Assembly: GCA_910583895.1 (NCBI GenBank)
Contig: CAJTYJ010000039.1
Span: 494 to 38,782, forward strand
Length of the DNA stretch: 38,289 bases
Direction of reading: 5' to 3'
From: an uncultured Lachnospiraceae bacterium
Lineage (GTDB): Bacteria; Bacillota; Clostridia; Lachnospirales; Lachnospiraceae
Shown here piece by piece: positions 17,490 through 26,044 of this stretch. The notes below the pieces were generated by a model, which worked only from the letters and a program-made list of their open reading frames with translations, was not told where the DNA came from and did not search any database. How positions within the stretch are numbered: position 1 is the first letter of the stretch; every line of letters begins with the position of its first letter. Made by a program: the position numbers and the translations under genes.

Positions 17490-18434
17490 TCACCCTTCTT
17501 CTTCGTCTTTTACCACCGGCGGAATCTGGGACATCAGGTTGTCCACATCCTCAAACATGGCACTCTTTGTGGTTCCCAGATGGCTTGCCCGGCGGATATG
17601 GCGCACCACTTCCTGGTACTGTGCCTTGATCTGATCAAAGAATCCCCGAAGAAGCTGAAGAGCTCTCCTGGAATCGTCGATGGTTCTGGTAATTTCCGAC
17701 TGCACCTGTACGGCTCCGTCCGCCGCCTGGGTGATGCTGTCAAACATGGCGCTTGTCTCCTTAACCATTTCCATATTGTATCCCAGCGCCTGCCTGGATG
17801 TATGAATGCTGGTATTCAGCTCCTCGGTACCGTCCTCCACCTCATGAATGCCTGTATCCACATCCTTTGCCAGAAACTTGATCTCATCTGCAAGTTTTTT
17901 GACTTCCGTAGCCACTACAGCAAAGCCTTTTCCTTTTTCCCCGGCCCGCGCCGCCTCAATGGATGCGTTGATGGCAAGAATGTTCGTCTGATCCGCAATG
18001 GAGACGATGCTGTTCATACACTGCTTGATCTTCTCCACGGAAGCTTTCAGCTCCCCAAAGGTATTTTCCATCTGGTCAAAACAGCCTTCCACCTGCCTGG
18101 AATTGATGGTCAGCCCCTCTACTTCCTTCTGGGCCACCAGAACCGATGATGTGATCTCCTCTCTTACGCTTTCAAACTGGCTGGACACCTGACTGATCTC
18201 AGAGAAAGTCTCCTCAAAATCGGACAGCTTCTGCTGAAAATTTTCCGCTTCCCCGAGCACTCCGTTAAAGGCACTGCCCACATGCCCCAATTCCCGCAGA
18301 GACTCCACCTCTTTTTGGACCAGTTCTTTTTGATAGTCCTTCAGTACTTTGATCACATACAGTACCGGGTACAGACCTTTTTCTTTCTGCGGTCCGCCGT
18401 CTTTATTCTGCCGGTTCTTTTTCTGAAACAACAC
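17490..18434 (-). CDS. Soluble methyl-accepting chemotaxis-like signalling protein
   Basis: 314 aa with no membrane segment. The MCP signalling hairpin is clear: IVSIADQTNILAINASIEAARAGEKGKGFAVVATEVKKLAD (about 143-183), flanked by long heptad coiled coils over about 40-280. The tip is intact, so coupling to CheA/CheW is possible. No HAMP, PAS or periplasmic domain is seen. The gene starts at GTG 18434 with AAAGGGGGAG at 7-nt spacing and begins 15 bp after the FIST gene stop. FIST domains are known sensory input domains, so the pair probably forms a split receptor in which FIST senses and this protein signals. No che genes occur in the window. Confidence 0.88.
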   Translation of the reverse strand: MLFQKKNRQNKDGGPQKEKGLYPVLYVIKVLKDYQKELVQKEVESLRELGHVGSAFNGVLGEAENFQQKLSDFEETFSEISQVSSQFESVREEITSSVLVAQKEVEGLTINSRQVEGCFDQMENTFGELKASVEKIKQCMNSIVSIADQTNILAINASIEAARAGEKGKGFAVVATEVKKLADEIKFLAKDVDTGIHEVEDGTEELNTSIHTSRQALGYNMEMVKETSAMFDSITQAADGAVQVQSEITRTIDDSRRALQLLRGFFDQIKAQYQEVVRHIRRASHLGTTKSAMFEDVDNLMSQIPPVVKDEEEG

Positions 18435-18449
18435 GTTCTAACTCCCCCT

Positions 18450-19505
18450 TTACTCAAACACAACGCAGGTCATGGACTGATTGACGAACCGGTTGTTATA
18501 ATGCTCTCCATATCCCACAAAGCCGGCATGACTGCCCAGTGTCCCCATGTCTTTCAGATATTCTTCCATATAATTGTGTTCGCTGAAAAGCTTATACCGA
18601 AACAGACAATTTACAGAAAACACGGCTGACAGCTTTGGAAAATCTTTGCGGATCTTGCTCATGGTTTCTTTTACAATGGCCTTATAATCTCCAAGTTCCA
18701 GAAGAACCAGCACATCCGAGTCATTGACCTGGCGGAAGCAGGCCAGTGCGTTTCCATTGACTTCTTTGATCGATATGATGCAGACATCGTCCCCATTGAG
18801 CTTTCCAAAAGGATTTTTGAAAGTCTGCGTGGGAATCTGCTGTTCGCTTACATGGAGGATATTCTGATACACCTGTTTTGCAGGCTGACCGTTCAGATAG
18901 CCCAGTATGTATTTTGCCTTATCGGTGCCAGAAGCAATAAACCGATGATCTCCCAACTGATGATAAATATTCTCCTTGTAAGTCTTGACTCTTCCATTGT
19001 GGTTTTTCACCAGCGCATAAGCCACTGCATCCTCGTAGACTCTTCCGTTGGCAGAAACTTTGCCTCCGTCTCCGGTCCCGCCGACCAAAGAGATCTCCCG
19101 CTGCTTCAGCGCCGTATGGATGGTGGTCAGCACACAGGCATCGTTTCCGGAACAAAGATCAATGCACACCGTATCCCTGCCCGAACCGCTGACTCGCTGT
19201 ATGTCTTCTTCCAGACGTCTGATATATCGAATAGGCATTACAGATACCTGTTCTAGCACATTTGCCGCTGCACTGATGCCGTCAGAAAATGCGATCACGC
19301 TGACGCCTTTTTCTGTAACCCTCCGATCGTAACTCATCCCTATGCATCCGATACTTGGTATCCCCGGATAAAGCATCTCCAATTCTTTTACATGTGCGTC
19401 AAACTGTCCATCATTGGAAAAAAGCATAATGAATTGGGGATGGCCAAGACCCTGCACTGCCTCCTTGAGATTTCCATGACGGCTGGTGCCATAAAACTGC
19501 CTCAC
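18450..19505 (-). CDS. FIST domain sensory protein
   Basis: 351 aa covering FIST_N (about 30-215) and FIST_C (about 220-340). Visible landmarks are the N-terminal IPSIGCIGMSYDRRV segment and the middle LVGGTGDGGKVS loop. FIST modules are described as intracellular sensors for small ligands, found with signalling outputs such as GGDEF, kinase and MCP domains. Here the output domain is a separate gene next to it. The start GTG 19505 has AAAGGAG with 7-nt spacing. A strong promoter lies about 45 bp upstream. Confidence 0.85.
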   Translation of the reverse strand: MRQFYGTSRHGNLKEAVQGLGHPQFIMLFSNDGQFDAHVKELEMLYPGIPSIGCIGMSYDRRVTEKGVSVIAFSDGISAAANVLEQVSVMPIRYIRRLEEDIQRVSGSGRDTVCIDLCSGNDACVLTTIHTALKQREISLVGGTGDGGKVSANGRVYEDAVAYALVKNHNGRVKTYKENIYHQLGDHRFIASGTDKAKYILGYLNGQPAKQVYQNILHVSEQQIPTQTFKNPFGKLNGDDVCIISIKEVNGNALACFRQVNDSDVLVLLELGDYKAIVKETMSKIRKDFPKLSAVFSVNCLFRYKLFSEHNYMEEYLKDMGTLGSHAGFVGYGEHYNNRFVNQSMTCVVFE

Positions 19506-19549
19506 TGCGCCACTCCTTTCTTTCGTGGTATCGTATTAAATTCGGATTT

Positions 19550-19579
19550 ATTATACCGGATAGACAAGCTGGTCGTCAA
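19550..19579 (-). promoter_or_regulatory. Promoter of the FIST-MCP operon
   Basis: On the minus strand, TTGACG (19574-19579) and TATAAT (19550-19555) are separated by 18 bp. The predicted start lies about 40 bp before the GTG start of the FIST gene. Confidence 0.75.
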
Positions 19580-19600
19580 TAGAAGAAACAGCGAAAAGCC

Positions 19601-19643
19601 CATGGACTTCGCCGAATCCGGTATCAAACCGGTAAAGTCCATG
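19601..19643. terminator. Nested inverted repeat after the polyol dehydrogenase gene, possible terminator
   Basis: Outer arms CATGGACTT/AAGTCCATG (9 bp) enclose inner arms CCGGT/ACCGG. On the minus strand the structure is followed by GGGCTTTTCG, a short U tract. It lies 37 bp after the last gene of the sugar operon and just before the FIST promoter. Confidence 0.5.
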
Positions 19644-19679
19644 AGCCTGTACGCTCCATCCTGCATCAAAAGAGCCGGA

Positions 19680-20726
19680 TTATATTTTGATCACTGCTTT
19701 TACAAGGTCCGTCTTATTGTTGACCGCTTCCTCATATGCCTCCTGGGCATGCTCCAGATCAAACTGATGAGTCACAATGCCTTTCACATCAATCGCACCG
19801 CTTGATACCGCCGCAATCGCCTTGGCGTAGATGTTCCGGTAGCGGAAGACCGATTTGATGGTTGCTTCCTTGTCCATAATCTGCGCAAAGTTATATGTAA
19901 TCTCTTCCTGAGAAGAAAGACCTACCAGCACAACTGTGCCGCCCCGGCGCACAAAGAACGGAGTCTGAGCGATCGTTACCGGAGAACCTGCTGTCTCAAA
20001 CACTTTGTCAGCACCTTTTCCCTGGGTCAGCTTTCTGACCTCCTCGAACACATCCTGTGTTTTGCTGTTGATCACATGGTCAGCTCCCAGCTCTTTGGCC
20101 TTCTCAAGCCTTGCATCCACCAGATCTGCCACGATGATCTTGCCGGCTCCGTGCGCTTTGCAGGAAAGCAAAGTTACCAGCCCGATACATCCGGAACCAA
20201 GGATGATAACCGTATCGCCGACTTCCACACCACCCTGATTTGCCGCATGAAAACCGACGGAAAGGGGCTCGATCAGACAGCCTTCCAAAGTGGATACATT
20301 ATCCGGAAGTTTAAAACACATCGTTTCCGGAAATGCGATATACTCTTCATTGCATCCTTGCACCGGCGGAGTGGCAAGAAACACCACATCCGGGCAAAGA
20401 TTATAATGCCCGCTCTTGCACGCCTCGCAGGTACCGCAGGTGATCCCGGGCTCCAAAGCAACCCGGTCTCCCACTTTCAGATCCTTTACCCCTTCTCCGA
20501 TTTCCACCACGGTCCCGGCACACTCGTGTCCGAGCATAAAATCTTCTGACAGATCTACTTTATAAGATCCGCAGGCACCCGTGTGAAAATAATGTACGTC
20601 GGAACCGCAGATTCCCACATATTCCAGTTTTACAAGAACCTGTCCCTTCCCTGTCTGAGGCACCGGGATCTCTTTGATCACCATGTTGTCAAGCCCGCGC
20701 ATAAAAGCGCCCTTTTGCATCTTCAT
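19680..20726 (-). CDS. Zinc-dependent polyol (sorbitol/xylitol-type) dehydrogenase
   Basis: 348 aa of the medium-chain dehydrogenase family. Catalytic zinc ligands are Cys40, His67 and Glu68 (GHECAG). Structural zinc ligands are Cys97, Cys100, Cys103 and Cys111. The NAD-binding Rossmann loop is GSGCIG (177-182), with Asp at the end of the next strand (VADLVDARLEK) favouring NAD over NADP. The family oxidises secondary alcohols of polyols to ketoses. It is the last gene of the ABC transporter operon, 17 bp after the binding-protein gene, so it probably oxidises the imported substrate. Substrate identity (xylitol, sorbitol or another polyol) cannot be decided. Confidence 0.9.
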   Translation of the reverse strand: MKMQKGAFMRGLDNMVIKEIPVPQTGKGQVLVKLEYVGICGSDVHYFHTGACGSYKVDLSEDFMLGHECAGTVVEIGEGVKDLKVGDRVALEPGITCGTCEACKSGHYNLCPDVVFLATPPVQGCNEEYIAFPETMCFKLPDNVSTLEGCLIEPLSVGFHAANQGGVEVGDTVIILGSGCIGLVTLLSCKAHGAGKIIVADLVDARLEKAKELGADHVINSKTQDVFEEVRKLTQGKGADKVFETAGSPVTIAQTPFFVRRGGTVVLVGLSSQEEITYNFAQIMDKEATIKSVFRYRNIYAKAIAAVSSGAIDVKGIVTHQFDLEHAQEAYEEAVNNKTDLVKAVIKI

Positions 20727-20743
20727 ATTTCCTGTCTACTCCT

Positions 20744-21862
20744 TTATTCTCCCAGCTGATCAGCGGAGATTTCCCCGTTGTCCACATAGATCTGGATATA
20801 TTCGTCCACGTTATCCGCATTGATCTCCGGAGCGTCTACATAATCGTTGACCTCGGTAACTGCCATCTCTCCACCCAATACCTTGGATGCATATTCCATG
20901 TTTTTCTTTGCAAGATCTGCTGCGGACTGAAGTGCCGTACAGGTAAGAAGGCCTTCTTTGATCAGCAGACAGCCCTGAGCCGTACCATCCACACCATAAG
21001 CAAGGAAGCTTGTGGTCCCGTCTGCATTGACATAATCCGGATTCTGGCGGATCGCCTCGATCGCTCCTGCAGCCATATTGTCATTCATGGAGATGATCGC
21101 GTCCACATGCGTTCCGGACTGGATCCATGCCTCCATCAACGTCAGCGCCTCGTCACTGTTCCAGTTTGCATAGTCTTCATAAAGAATGTTTACATCCTCT
21201 CTCTGGGAGAAGAAATAGGTATCCCATGCTTCTCTTCTTTTCTCTGCGTGGAAGTTTCCGGATGGTCCGCGCAGCACGACCACATTGGCGTTCTCCGGAA
21301 CTTCTTCCACTGCGCGCTCAGCACCCACCTGAGCCTGGGCAACCGGATCTGCATCCACGGTACCGGTTCCTGCAAGCACGGAATTGTCGCCGCTTCCGTC
21401 CAGATCATCCTGGTGCGTCGTGGGATTCGTCGTAATCACCGGAATCCCGGCATCCACCAGCTGCTGCACGTACGGAGCCTGGGCCGCATTGTTGTTGGAC
21501 TGCACGATAACCAGATCATACTCTTTGGTAATACAGTCTTCCAGAAGCCCGTTTTCTGTATTGTCATCCGCCTCGCCACTGACACAGGTAAGTTCGATGT
21601 TATCATACCCTTCTGCCGCTGCTTTCATCTCCGATGTAAGCCATGCCGCAAACGTATCTGCACTGGCACGGGCCACAAAGCATACGCGTTTTGCCTCGCC
21701 GGAAGCTGCCGGTGCACTTTCATCCGCCTGCGCATCCCCTGTGCTTTCTGCCTCTTGTGCACCTTCTGTACTGCTACTGCTGCTGGGCTTGGAAGAGCAT
21801 CCTGCCATGGATGCCACCATAGCCAGACTTAATAACACTGCACTGATTTTTTTGAGTTTCAT
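20744..21862 (-). CDS. Sugar ABC transporter substrate-binding lipoprotein (RbsB-like)
   Basis: 372 aa. The lipoprotein signal has a KLKK n-region and a lipobox ending MAGC at Cys22. A Ser/Glu-rich linker (about 23-55) follows, then a periplasmic-binding type I fold (about 58-360). The first strand is KRVCFVARASADTFAAWLTSEMKAA, and the second-domain segment VLRGPSGNFHAEKRREAW is typical of the ribose/galactose-binding cluster. It captures a sugar or polyol at the membrane surface and delivers it to the permease. ATG 21862 has AAAGGAGAGG upstream. It stands between the permease gene (76-bp gap) and the dehydrogenase. Confidence 0.92.
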   Translation of the reverse strand: MKLKKISAVLLSLAMVASMAGCSSKPSSSSSTEGAQEAESTGDAQADESAPAASGEAKRVCFVARASADTFAAWLTSEMKAAAEGYDNIELTCVSGEADDNTENGLLEDCITKEYDLVIVQSNNNAAQAPYVQQLVDAGIPVITTNPTTHQDDLDGSGDNSVLAGTGTVDADPVAQAQVGAERAVEEVPENANVVVLRGPSGNFHAEKRREAWDTYFFSQREDVNILYEDYANWNSDEALTLMEAWIQSGTHVDAIISMNDNMAAGAIEAIRQNPDYVNADGTTSFLAYGVDGTAQGCLLIKEGLLTCTALQSAADLAKKNMEYASKVLGGEMAVTEVNDYVDAPEINADNVDEYIQIYVDNGEISADQLGE

Positions 21863-21938
21863 AATGTTCCTCTCCTTTTCATTTTTGTACGTGCTTTACA
21901 CGCCGTTTTATAAAACACAGCAGAATTCCCGCTGTCTT

Positions 21939-22916
21939 CTATTTCTTTTCTGTTTCTTTTACCAGAATGACTTTCTGAGACTTCTTCGACTTGCTGACCA
22001 CATCGAATGCAACGGCAAGTACGATAATCGCCCCTTCAATCACCTGCTGAATGTATGGGTCCACACCCAGAAGGTTCATGACATTTTCCAAAAATCCAAT
22101 GATAAAGGCTCCGGCAATGGTCCCGCTGACCGTTCCGATTCCGCCTGTAAAGGAAGTGCCGCCTACAATGGCTGCGGTCAGTCCCGTCATCTCGTAGCCG
22201 ACAGCGCCGTTTGGAAGGCCGGAATTGTTTCTCGCCATGAAGATCATACCTGCGATTCCCACCAGAAGGCCGTTGATGATATAAGATGTATAGATGCTTC
22301 TCTTTGCGTTGATACCGCTGGCCTCCGCCGCGCTCCTGCTGCCGCCGATGGCATAGATGCCCCGTCCGTATCTCGTATTATTCACCACATACCAGATGGC
22401 AATCGAGATCAGTACCACGATGATCACCGGGATAGGAATCGGACCAAGCATCCCCTGGCCGATATTCACATACTTTCCAAGCTGAAGAATATTCTGACCG
22501 CCGGTATAGTAAAGAGCCAGTCCTCTTGCTGCCTGCTGCATACCCAGAGTGGCGATAAAAGCCGGCACGTTGAAATTTGCAACAAACACGGCGTTGATCA
22601 GATTGCAGATCACTGCCACAGACAGTGCAACCACCAGAGCCACCAGCATAGACTGTGTACTCTTATAGGAAGAGACTGACAAAACGCCCGCCAAAGCCAG
22701 CACGGAACCTACCGAAAGATCCAGAAAACCGCTGACGATCAGAAGCATCTCGCCAAAAGCGATCAGGATGCCCACACAAAGCTGGCGGCTGACATTGACC
22801 AGATTGCTCGCTTTTAAGAAATACGGACTGATCAGACTGCATACCAAAAACAACACAATCAGCACAATGTAAATGCTGAATTTCTGCAGATAATGTGACA
22901 TTTTCTCTTTCATCAT
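21939..22916 (-). CDS. Sugar ABC transporter permease (RbsC-like)
   Basis: 325 aa with about 9-10 hydrophobic segments. Family landmarks: GEMLLIVSGFLDLSVGS after the second segment, NVPAFIATLGM in the middle, and GGSRSAAEASGIN as the cytoplasmic loop that contacts the ATPase. It forms the membrane channel of a ribose-type importer. The stop of the ATPase gene lies 15 bp upstream. ATG 22916 or the adjacent ATG 22913 may be used. Confidence 0.92.
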   Translation of the reverse strand: MMKEKMSHYLQKFSIYIVLIVLFLVCSLISPYFLKASNLVNVSRQLCVGILIAFGEMLLIVSGFLDLSVGSVLALAGVLSVSSYKSTQSMLVALVVALSVAVICNLINAVFVANFNVPAFIATLGMQQAARGLALYYTGGQNILQLGKYVNIGQGMLGPIPIPVIIVVLISIAIWYVVNNTRYGRGIYAIGGSRSAAEASGINAKRSIYTSYIINGLLVGIAGMIFMARNNSGLPNGAVGYEMTGLTAAIVGGTSFTGGIGTVSGTIAGAFIIGFLENVMNLLGVDPYIQQVIEGAIIVLAVAFDVVSKSKKSQKVILVKETEKK

Positions 22917-22931
22917 AATTATTTTTTCCCC

Positions 22932-24425
22932 CTAATTCATCAATCCGGTTGCATACCGCATGATGGTCTCCTGTGAAAATTCCTCTTTTTCAATACATCC
23001 GGTAATCTTTCCCTGACACATAATGTAAATCCGGTCGCACATGCCAATCAGCTCCGGCAGCTCGGACGAGATCATGATCACGGCCTTATTTTCTTTTACA
23101 ATGTCTGTAATCAGCTTGTAAATCTCGAATTTTGCTCCCACGTCAATGCCTCTGGTTGGCTCGTCCAAGATCATAATCTCCGGATCGCACAGCATCCATC
23201 TGGTCAGAAGCACTTTCTGCTGATTTCCCCCGGAAAGTTTGGAGATCTCGGTCTCCATGGACGGTGTTTTCACATTCATTTTGTCGAACATGTCCTTCAC
23301 CTCCTGGCGTTCCTTTCCTCTGTGGGTGTAACCGCCGTAGATATACCGGCCGAGATTGGCCAGGGAAGCGTTCTCCTGTACGCTGCGCACCGGAATGATC
23401 CCGTCATCGCGCCTGCTCTCCGAGAGCATAACCAGTTTATGCCGGATGCTGTTCTGGGGACTTTTGATCTGCACCTGCTGTCCGTCGATCCGGACGGTGC
23501 CTGTGCTGTGGGGATCCAGACCAAACACCGCCCGCATGGTCTCTGTCCTTCCTGCACCCACCAGACCGGCAAATCCCACGATTTCCCCTTTTCTCGCATA
23601 AAAATTCACGTCATCGAACATGCCGTCCTGGCAGAAATGTTCCACTTCGATGGCCTTTTCTCCGATGGGGATCTCTTCTTTTGGATATACATTGGAAAGT
23701 TTTCTTCCAACCATCCGGGCAATGACCGTATCCAGATCCAGGTCCTCTGCCCGGTCTGTGGACACCACCGTTCCGTCCCGCAAAACGGTAATGTCATCTG
23801 CGATCTGAAACACCTCGTCCATCTTGTGGGATATGTAGATGATGGCAACCCCCTTTTTCTTCAGCTCCTCGATCTTGCCAAACAGCTGTTTTACCTCCCG
23901 GTCCGTGATTGATGAGGTGGGCTCATCCATAATCACGATCTGTGCATTGTTGGTGATGGCCTTGATAATCTCCAGCATCTGGATATCGGATACGGTCAGT
24001 GTCTTTAATTTCTGAGAAGGCGAATAGGGCAGCCCTTCCTCTTTCAGAAATTCTTCCGCCTCCCGCCGGACTCTTTTCCAGTCCACCTTTTTATACCGTG
24101 TCACCGGCAGCCGTCCCATGAACAGGTTCTCTTCAATGGACAGTTCCGGCACATAATTCAGTTCCTGTGCGATCATGGATATCCCGTATTCCCTCGCCTG
24201 AATGGGGTTTTTGATCTCAACCGGTTTCCCGTCGATGTAGATCTGGCCTTTATCCGCCTTATAAAGACCCATGATGATCTTCATCAGCGTCGACTTTCCC
24301 GCACCATTTTCGCCGCAAAGTGCATGGACGGTCCCCCTGCGTACGGAAAATTCAATATTGCTGAGCGCTTTCACCCCGGGAAATGATTTCTCAATTCCGG
24401 ATACCCGCATCTTGATCTCATCCAT
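22932..24425 (-). CDS. Sugar ABC transporter ATP-binding protein (RbsA-like, two ATPase domains)
   Basis: 497 aa with duplicated ATPase halves, as in RbsA/MglA/XylG. The first half has Walker A GENGAGKST (38-46) and Walker B IVIMDEPTSS. The second half has a degenerate Walker A (GLVGAGRTE), signature LSGGNQQKVLL and Walker B IMILDEPTRGIDV. It powers uptake through the permease below. ATG 24425 follows AAAGGAAAC with 8-nt spacing. It is the first gene of the operon and has a consensus promoter. Confidence 0.93.
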   Translation of the reverse strand: MDEIKMRVSGIEKSFPGVKALSNIEFSVRRGTVHALCGENGAGKSTLMKIIMGLYKADKGQIYIDGKPVEIKNPIQAREYGISMIAQELNYVPELSIEENLFMGRLPVTRYKKVDWKRVRREAEEFLKEEGLPYSPSQKLKTLTVSDIQMLEIIKAITNNAQIVIMDEPTSSITDREVKQLFGKIEELKKKGVAIIYISHKMDEVFQIADDITVLRDGTVVSTDRAEDLDLDTVIARMVGRKLSNVYPKEEIPIGEKAIEVEHFCQDGMFDDVNFYARKGEIVGFAGLVGAGRTETMRAVFGLDPHSTGTVRIDGQQVQIKSPQNSIRHKLVMLSESRRDDGIIPVRSVQENASLANLGRYIYGGYTHRGKERQEVKDMFDKMNVKTPSMETEISKLSGGNQQKVLLTRWMLCDPEIMILDEPTRGIDVGAKFEIYKLITDIVKENKAVIMISSELPELIGMCDRIYIMCQGKITGCIEKEEFSQETIMRYATGLMN

Positions 24426-24477
24426 AACATGTTTCCTTTCTGAAAAAGTGGTTGTGTTTTCGTGCTACGTTTTTTAT

Positions 24478-24506
24478 AGTGTAATATTCCCGGCTACTTT
24501 TGTCAA
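24478..24506 (-). promoter_or_regulatory. Promoter of the ABC transporter-dehydrogenase operon
   Basis: On the minus strand, TTGACA (24501-24506) and TACACT (24478-24483) are separated by 17 bp, about 53 bp before the ATPase start codon. Confidence 0.8.
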
Positions 24507-24585
24507 TAATTTTATTTAAGTTTGGTACATTTTCACGATTATCTTTTGTTATTTTTGTGAATAATTTCTACTAAAACCGAGTATT

Positions 24586-24603
24586 TTGTGATTTATTTCA
24601 CAA
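24586..24603. promoter_or_regulatory. CRP-like palindrome in the divergent regulator/transporter region
   Basis: A perfect inverted repeat TTGTGA-n6-TCACAA contains the CRP/FNR-family core TGTGAnnnnnnTCACA. It lies 43 bp upstream of the ROK gene -35 box and 79 bp upstream of the operon -35 box. It could bind a CRP-family activator or the ROK regulator itself. Confidence 0.55.
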
Positions 24604-24646
24604 TTTTACAAATACTATTAAATAAAATATTTTACTTTACTTTTTT

Positions 24647-24674
24647 TTGACCTTTCTGTATATTCTGTTATAAT
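24647..24674 (+). promoter_or_regulatory. Promoter of the ROK regulator gene
   Basis: TTGACC (24647-24652) and TATAAT (24669-24674) are separated by 16 bp, with an extended TG before the -10. The start codon TTG 24720 lies about 45 bp downstream. Confidence 0.8.
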
Positions 24675-24719
24675 GAAGAAAGAATTTCATGCACTGCAGT
24701 GACCGAGGAGGATACCGAT

Positions 24720-25835
24720 TTGTCCGAAGACAGCACAAAATCCAAAAATAACGGGGAGCTTTACCGTCTGATTTATTACGACCGGCAAAGCTCCCGCCAG
24801 ATCATCTCTGAAAAATTAGGGCTCAGCCTCCCAACCGTAACAAACAGTCTGAATCAGCTCAAGATGGAAGGTCTGATCTACAATGCCGGCTCTTTTGAAT
24901 CAACCGGAGGAAGAAAGGCCCACCTTTTCCGCTGCACGCCTCATGCCCGCTATTCTCTGGGAATCAATATCACAAGAAAACATCTCTCCATCGTCGTCAT
25001 CGACCTGGACATCAACATCATCGCCAGCAAACGGATGCGTCTCCCTTTTTGTGATACGGAAGATTATTATGAATTCATGTGCTCCGAGATCGAACAGCTT
25101 TTAGATGGCCACAGGATTCCCAGGAGCAAGCTGCTAGGCGCAGGCATCTCCATGCCGGTCATCATCAATGCAGATCAAAAAACCATATCGTATGCGACAG
25201 TCATTCAGGTATCCCACGGGATCTATGAGCGGATCGGCCGGCATCTTTCCTATCCGTTTTTGCTGTTCAACGATGCCAATTCTGCAGGGCTTGCAGAGAG
25301 CTGGTTTAACGGTTCGGGGCAGACCATGGTCTATCTGTCTCTTTGCAGCAGCGTGGGCGGCGCCACCATGGACGGCATGAACGTCTCCAAGGGCAGCAAC
25401 AACCGTTCTTCCGAATTCGGCCACATGTGCATCGTTCCCCATGGAAAGAGATGCTACTGCGGGCAGTATGGATGCCTGGATGCGTACTGTTCGGAAAAAG
25501 TACTGTCTGATTTTACAAACGGGGATTTAAAGCAGTTCTTTGAGAAATTAAAAGAAAATGAGAACTGTGGATACAAACGTGTGTTCGATGAATATCTGGA
25601 CCACCTGGCAGTGGCGGTCAACAACCTCCGCATGTGCTACGACTGCGACATCGTTCTGGGCGGAAATGTGGGTTCCTACATGACCGATTATATCGGACAG
25701 ATCCGTAAGAAGGCCCTTTCTTTGAATCCTTTTGAACAAAACGGAGATTTTATCCGGGTGTGCCACTACCGCACGGAAGCTTCTGCCGTAGGAGCCGCCA
25801 TCTATCACATTGACTGTTTTGTAAAAAGCATGTAA
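24720..25835 (+). CDS. ROK-family transcriptional regulator
   Basis: About 371 aa. A winged helix-turn-helix (about 10-65, with SRQIISEKLGLSLPTVTNSLNQLKMEGLI) is followed by a ROK sugar-kinase-like domain. The zinc motif CYCGQYGCLDAYCSE (about 245-258) and EFGHM, which supplies a conserved His, are present. ROK regulators of this XylR/NagC layout respond to sugars or sugar phosphates. It is transcribed away from the ABC transporter-polyol dehydrogenase operon and is the likely local regulator. GTG 24699 opens the frame, but GAGGAGG sits inside that extension and gives 8-nt spacing to TTG 24720, so TTG 24720 is preferred. Confidence 0.9.
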   Translation: MSEDSTKSKNNGELYRLIYYDRQSSRQIISEKLGLSLPTVTNSLNQLKMEGLIYNAGSFESTGGRKAHLFRCTPHARYSLGINITRKHLSIVVIDLDINIIASKRMRLPFCDTEDYYEFMCSEIEQLLDGHRIPRSKLLGAGISMPVIINADQKTISYATVIQVSHGIYERIGRHLSYPFLLFNDANSAGLAESWFNGSGQTMVYLSLCSSVGGATMDGMNVSKGSNNRSSEFGHMCIVPHGKRCYCGQYGCLDAYCSEKVLSDFTNGDLKQFFEKLKENENCGYKRVFDEYLDHLAVAVNNLRMCYDCDIVLGGNVGSYMTDYIGQIRKKALSLNPFEQNGDFIRVCHYRTEASAVGAAIYHIDCFVKSM

Positions 25836-25853
25836 CAGAACCGACAGCATCTG

Positions 25854-25892
25854 TGTTCCCGGGCCGCAAAACAAAGGTAGCGCCCGGGAACA
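25854..25892. repeat. Inverted repeat after the ROK gene
   Basis: Arms of 11 bp (TGTTCCCGGGC and its complement) are separated by 17 nt. No U tract follows on either strand, so it is not a standard terminator. It starts 19 bp after the ROK stop codon. Confidence 0.55.
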
Positions 25893-25960
25893 AACTGTTT
25901 ATTCCCGCGGGCAACGGGCCAAGTGGCTGCCTGCAGACATCTGGCGGCTGCCGCGAAGGT

Positions 25961-26024
25961 CAAAGACCCCGCTGCTTAGCAGCGCTGCAAGTTTGATACC
26001 CCGTTGCTTGCAGCGGGGTCTTTG
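25961..26024. terminator. Large bidirectional terminator-like hairpin
   Basis: Perfect 15-bp arms (CAAAGACCCCGCTGC and its complement) enclose a 34-nt loop that is itself structured and repeats part of the arm (ACCCCGTTGCTT). It lies between the convergent ROK and TIGR04086-like genes. Stretch 25893-25960 holds further short GC-rich repeats (GGCTGCC twice) and no gene. Confidence 0.55.
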
Positions 26025-26044
26025 ATTATGTAAGAAGAGACGCT

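Noticed and set aside
24425..24720. Possible cre (CcpA) site in the sugar locus
   Set aside because: No sequence close to the TGNAANCGNTNNCA consensus was found; only the CRP-like palindrome stands out.
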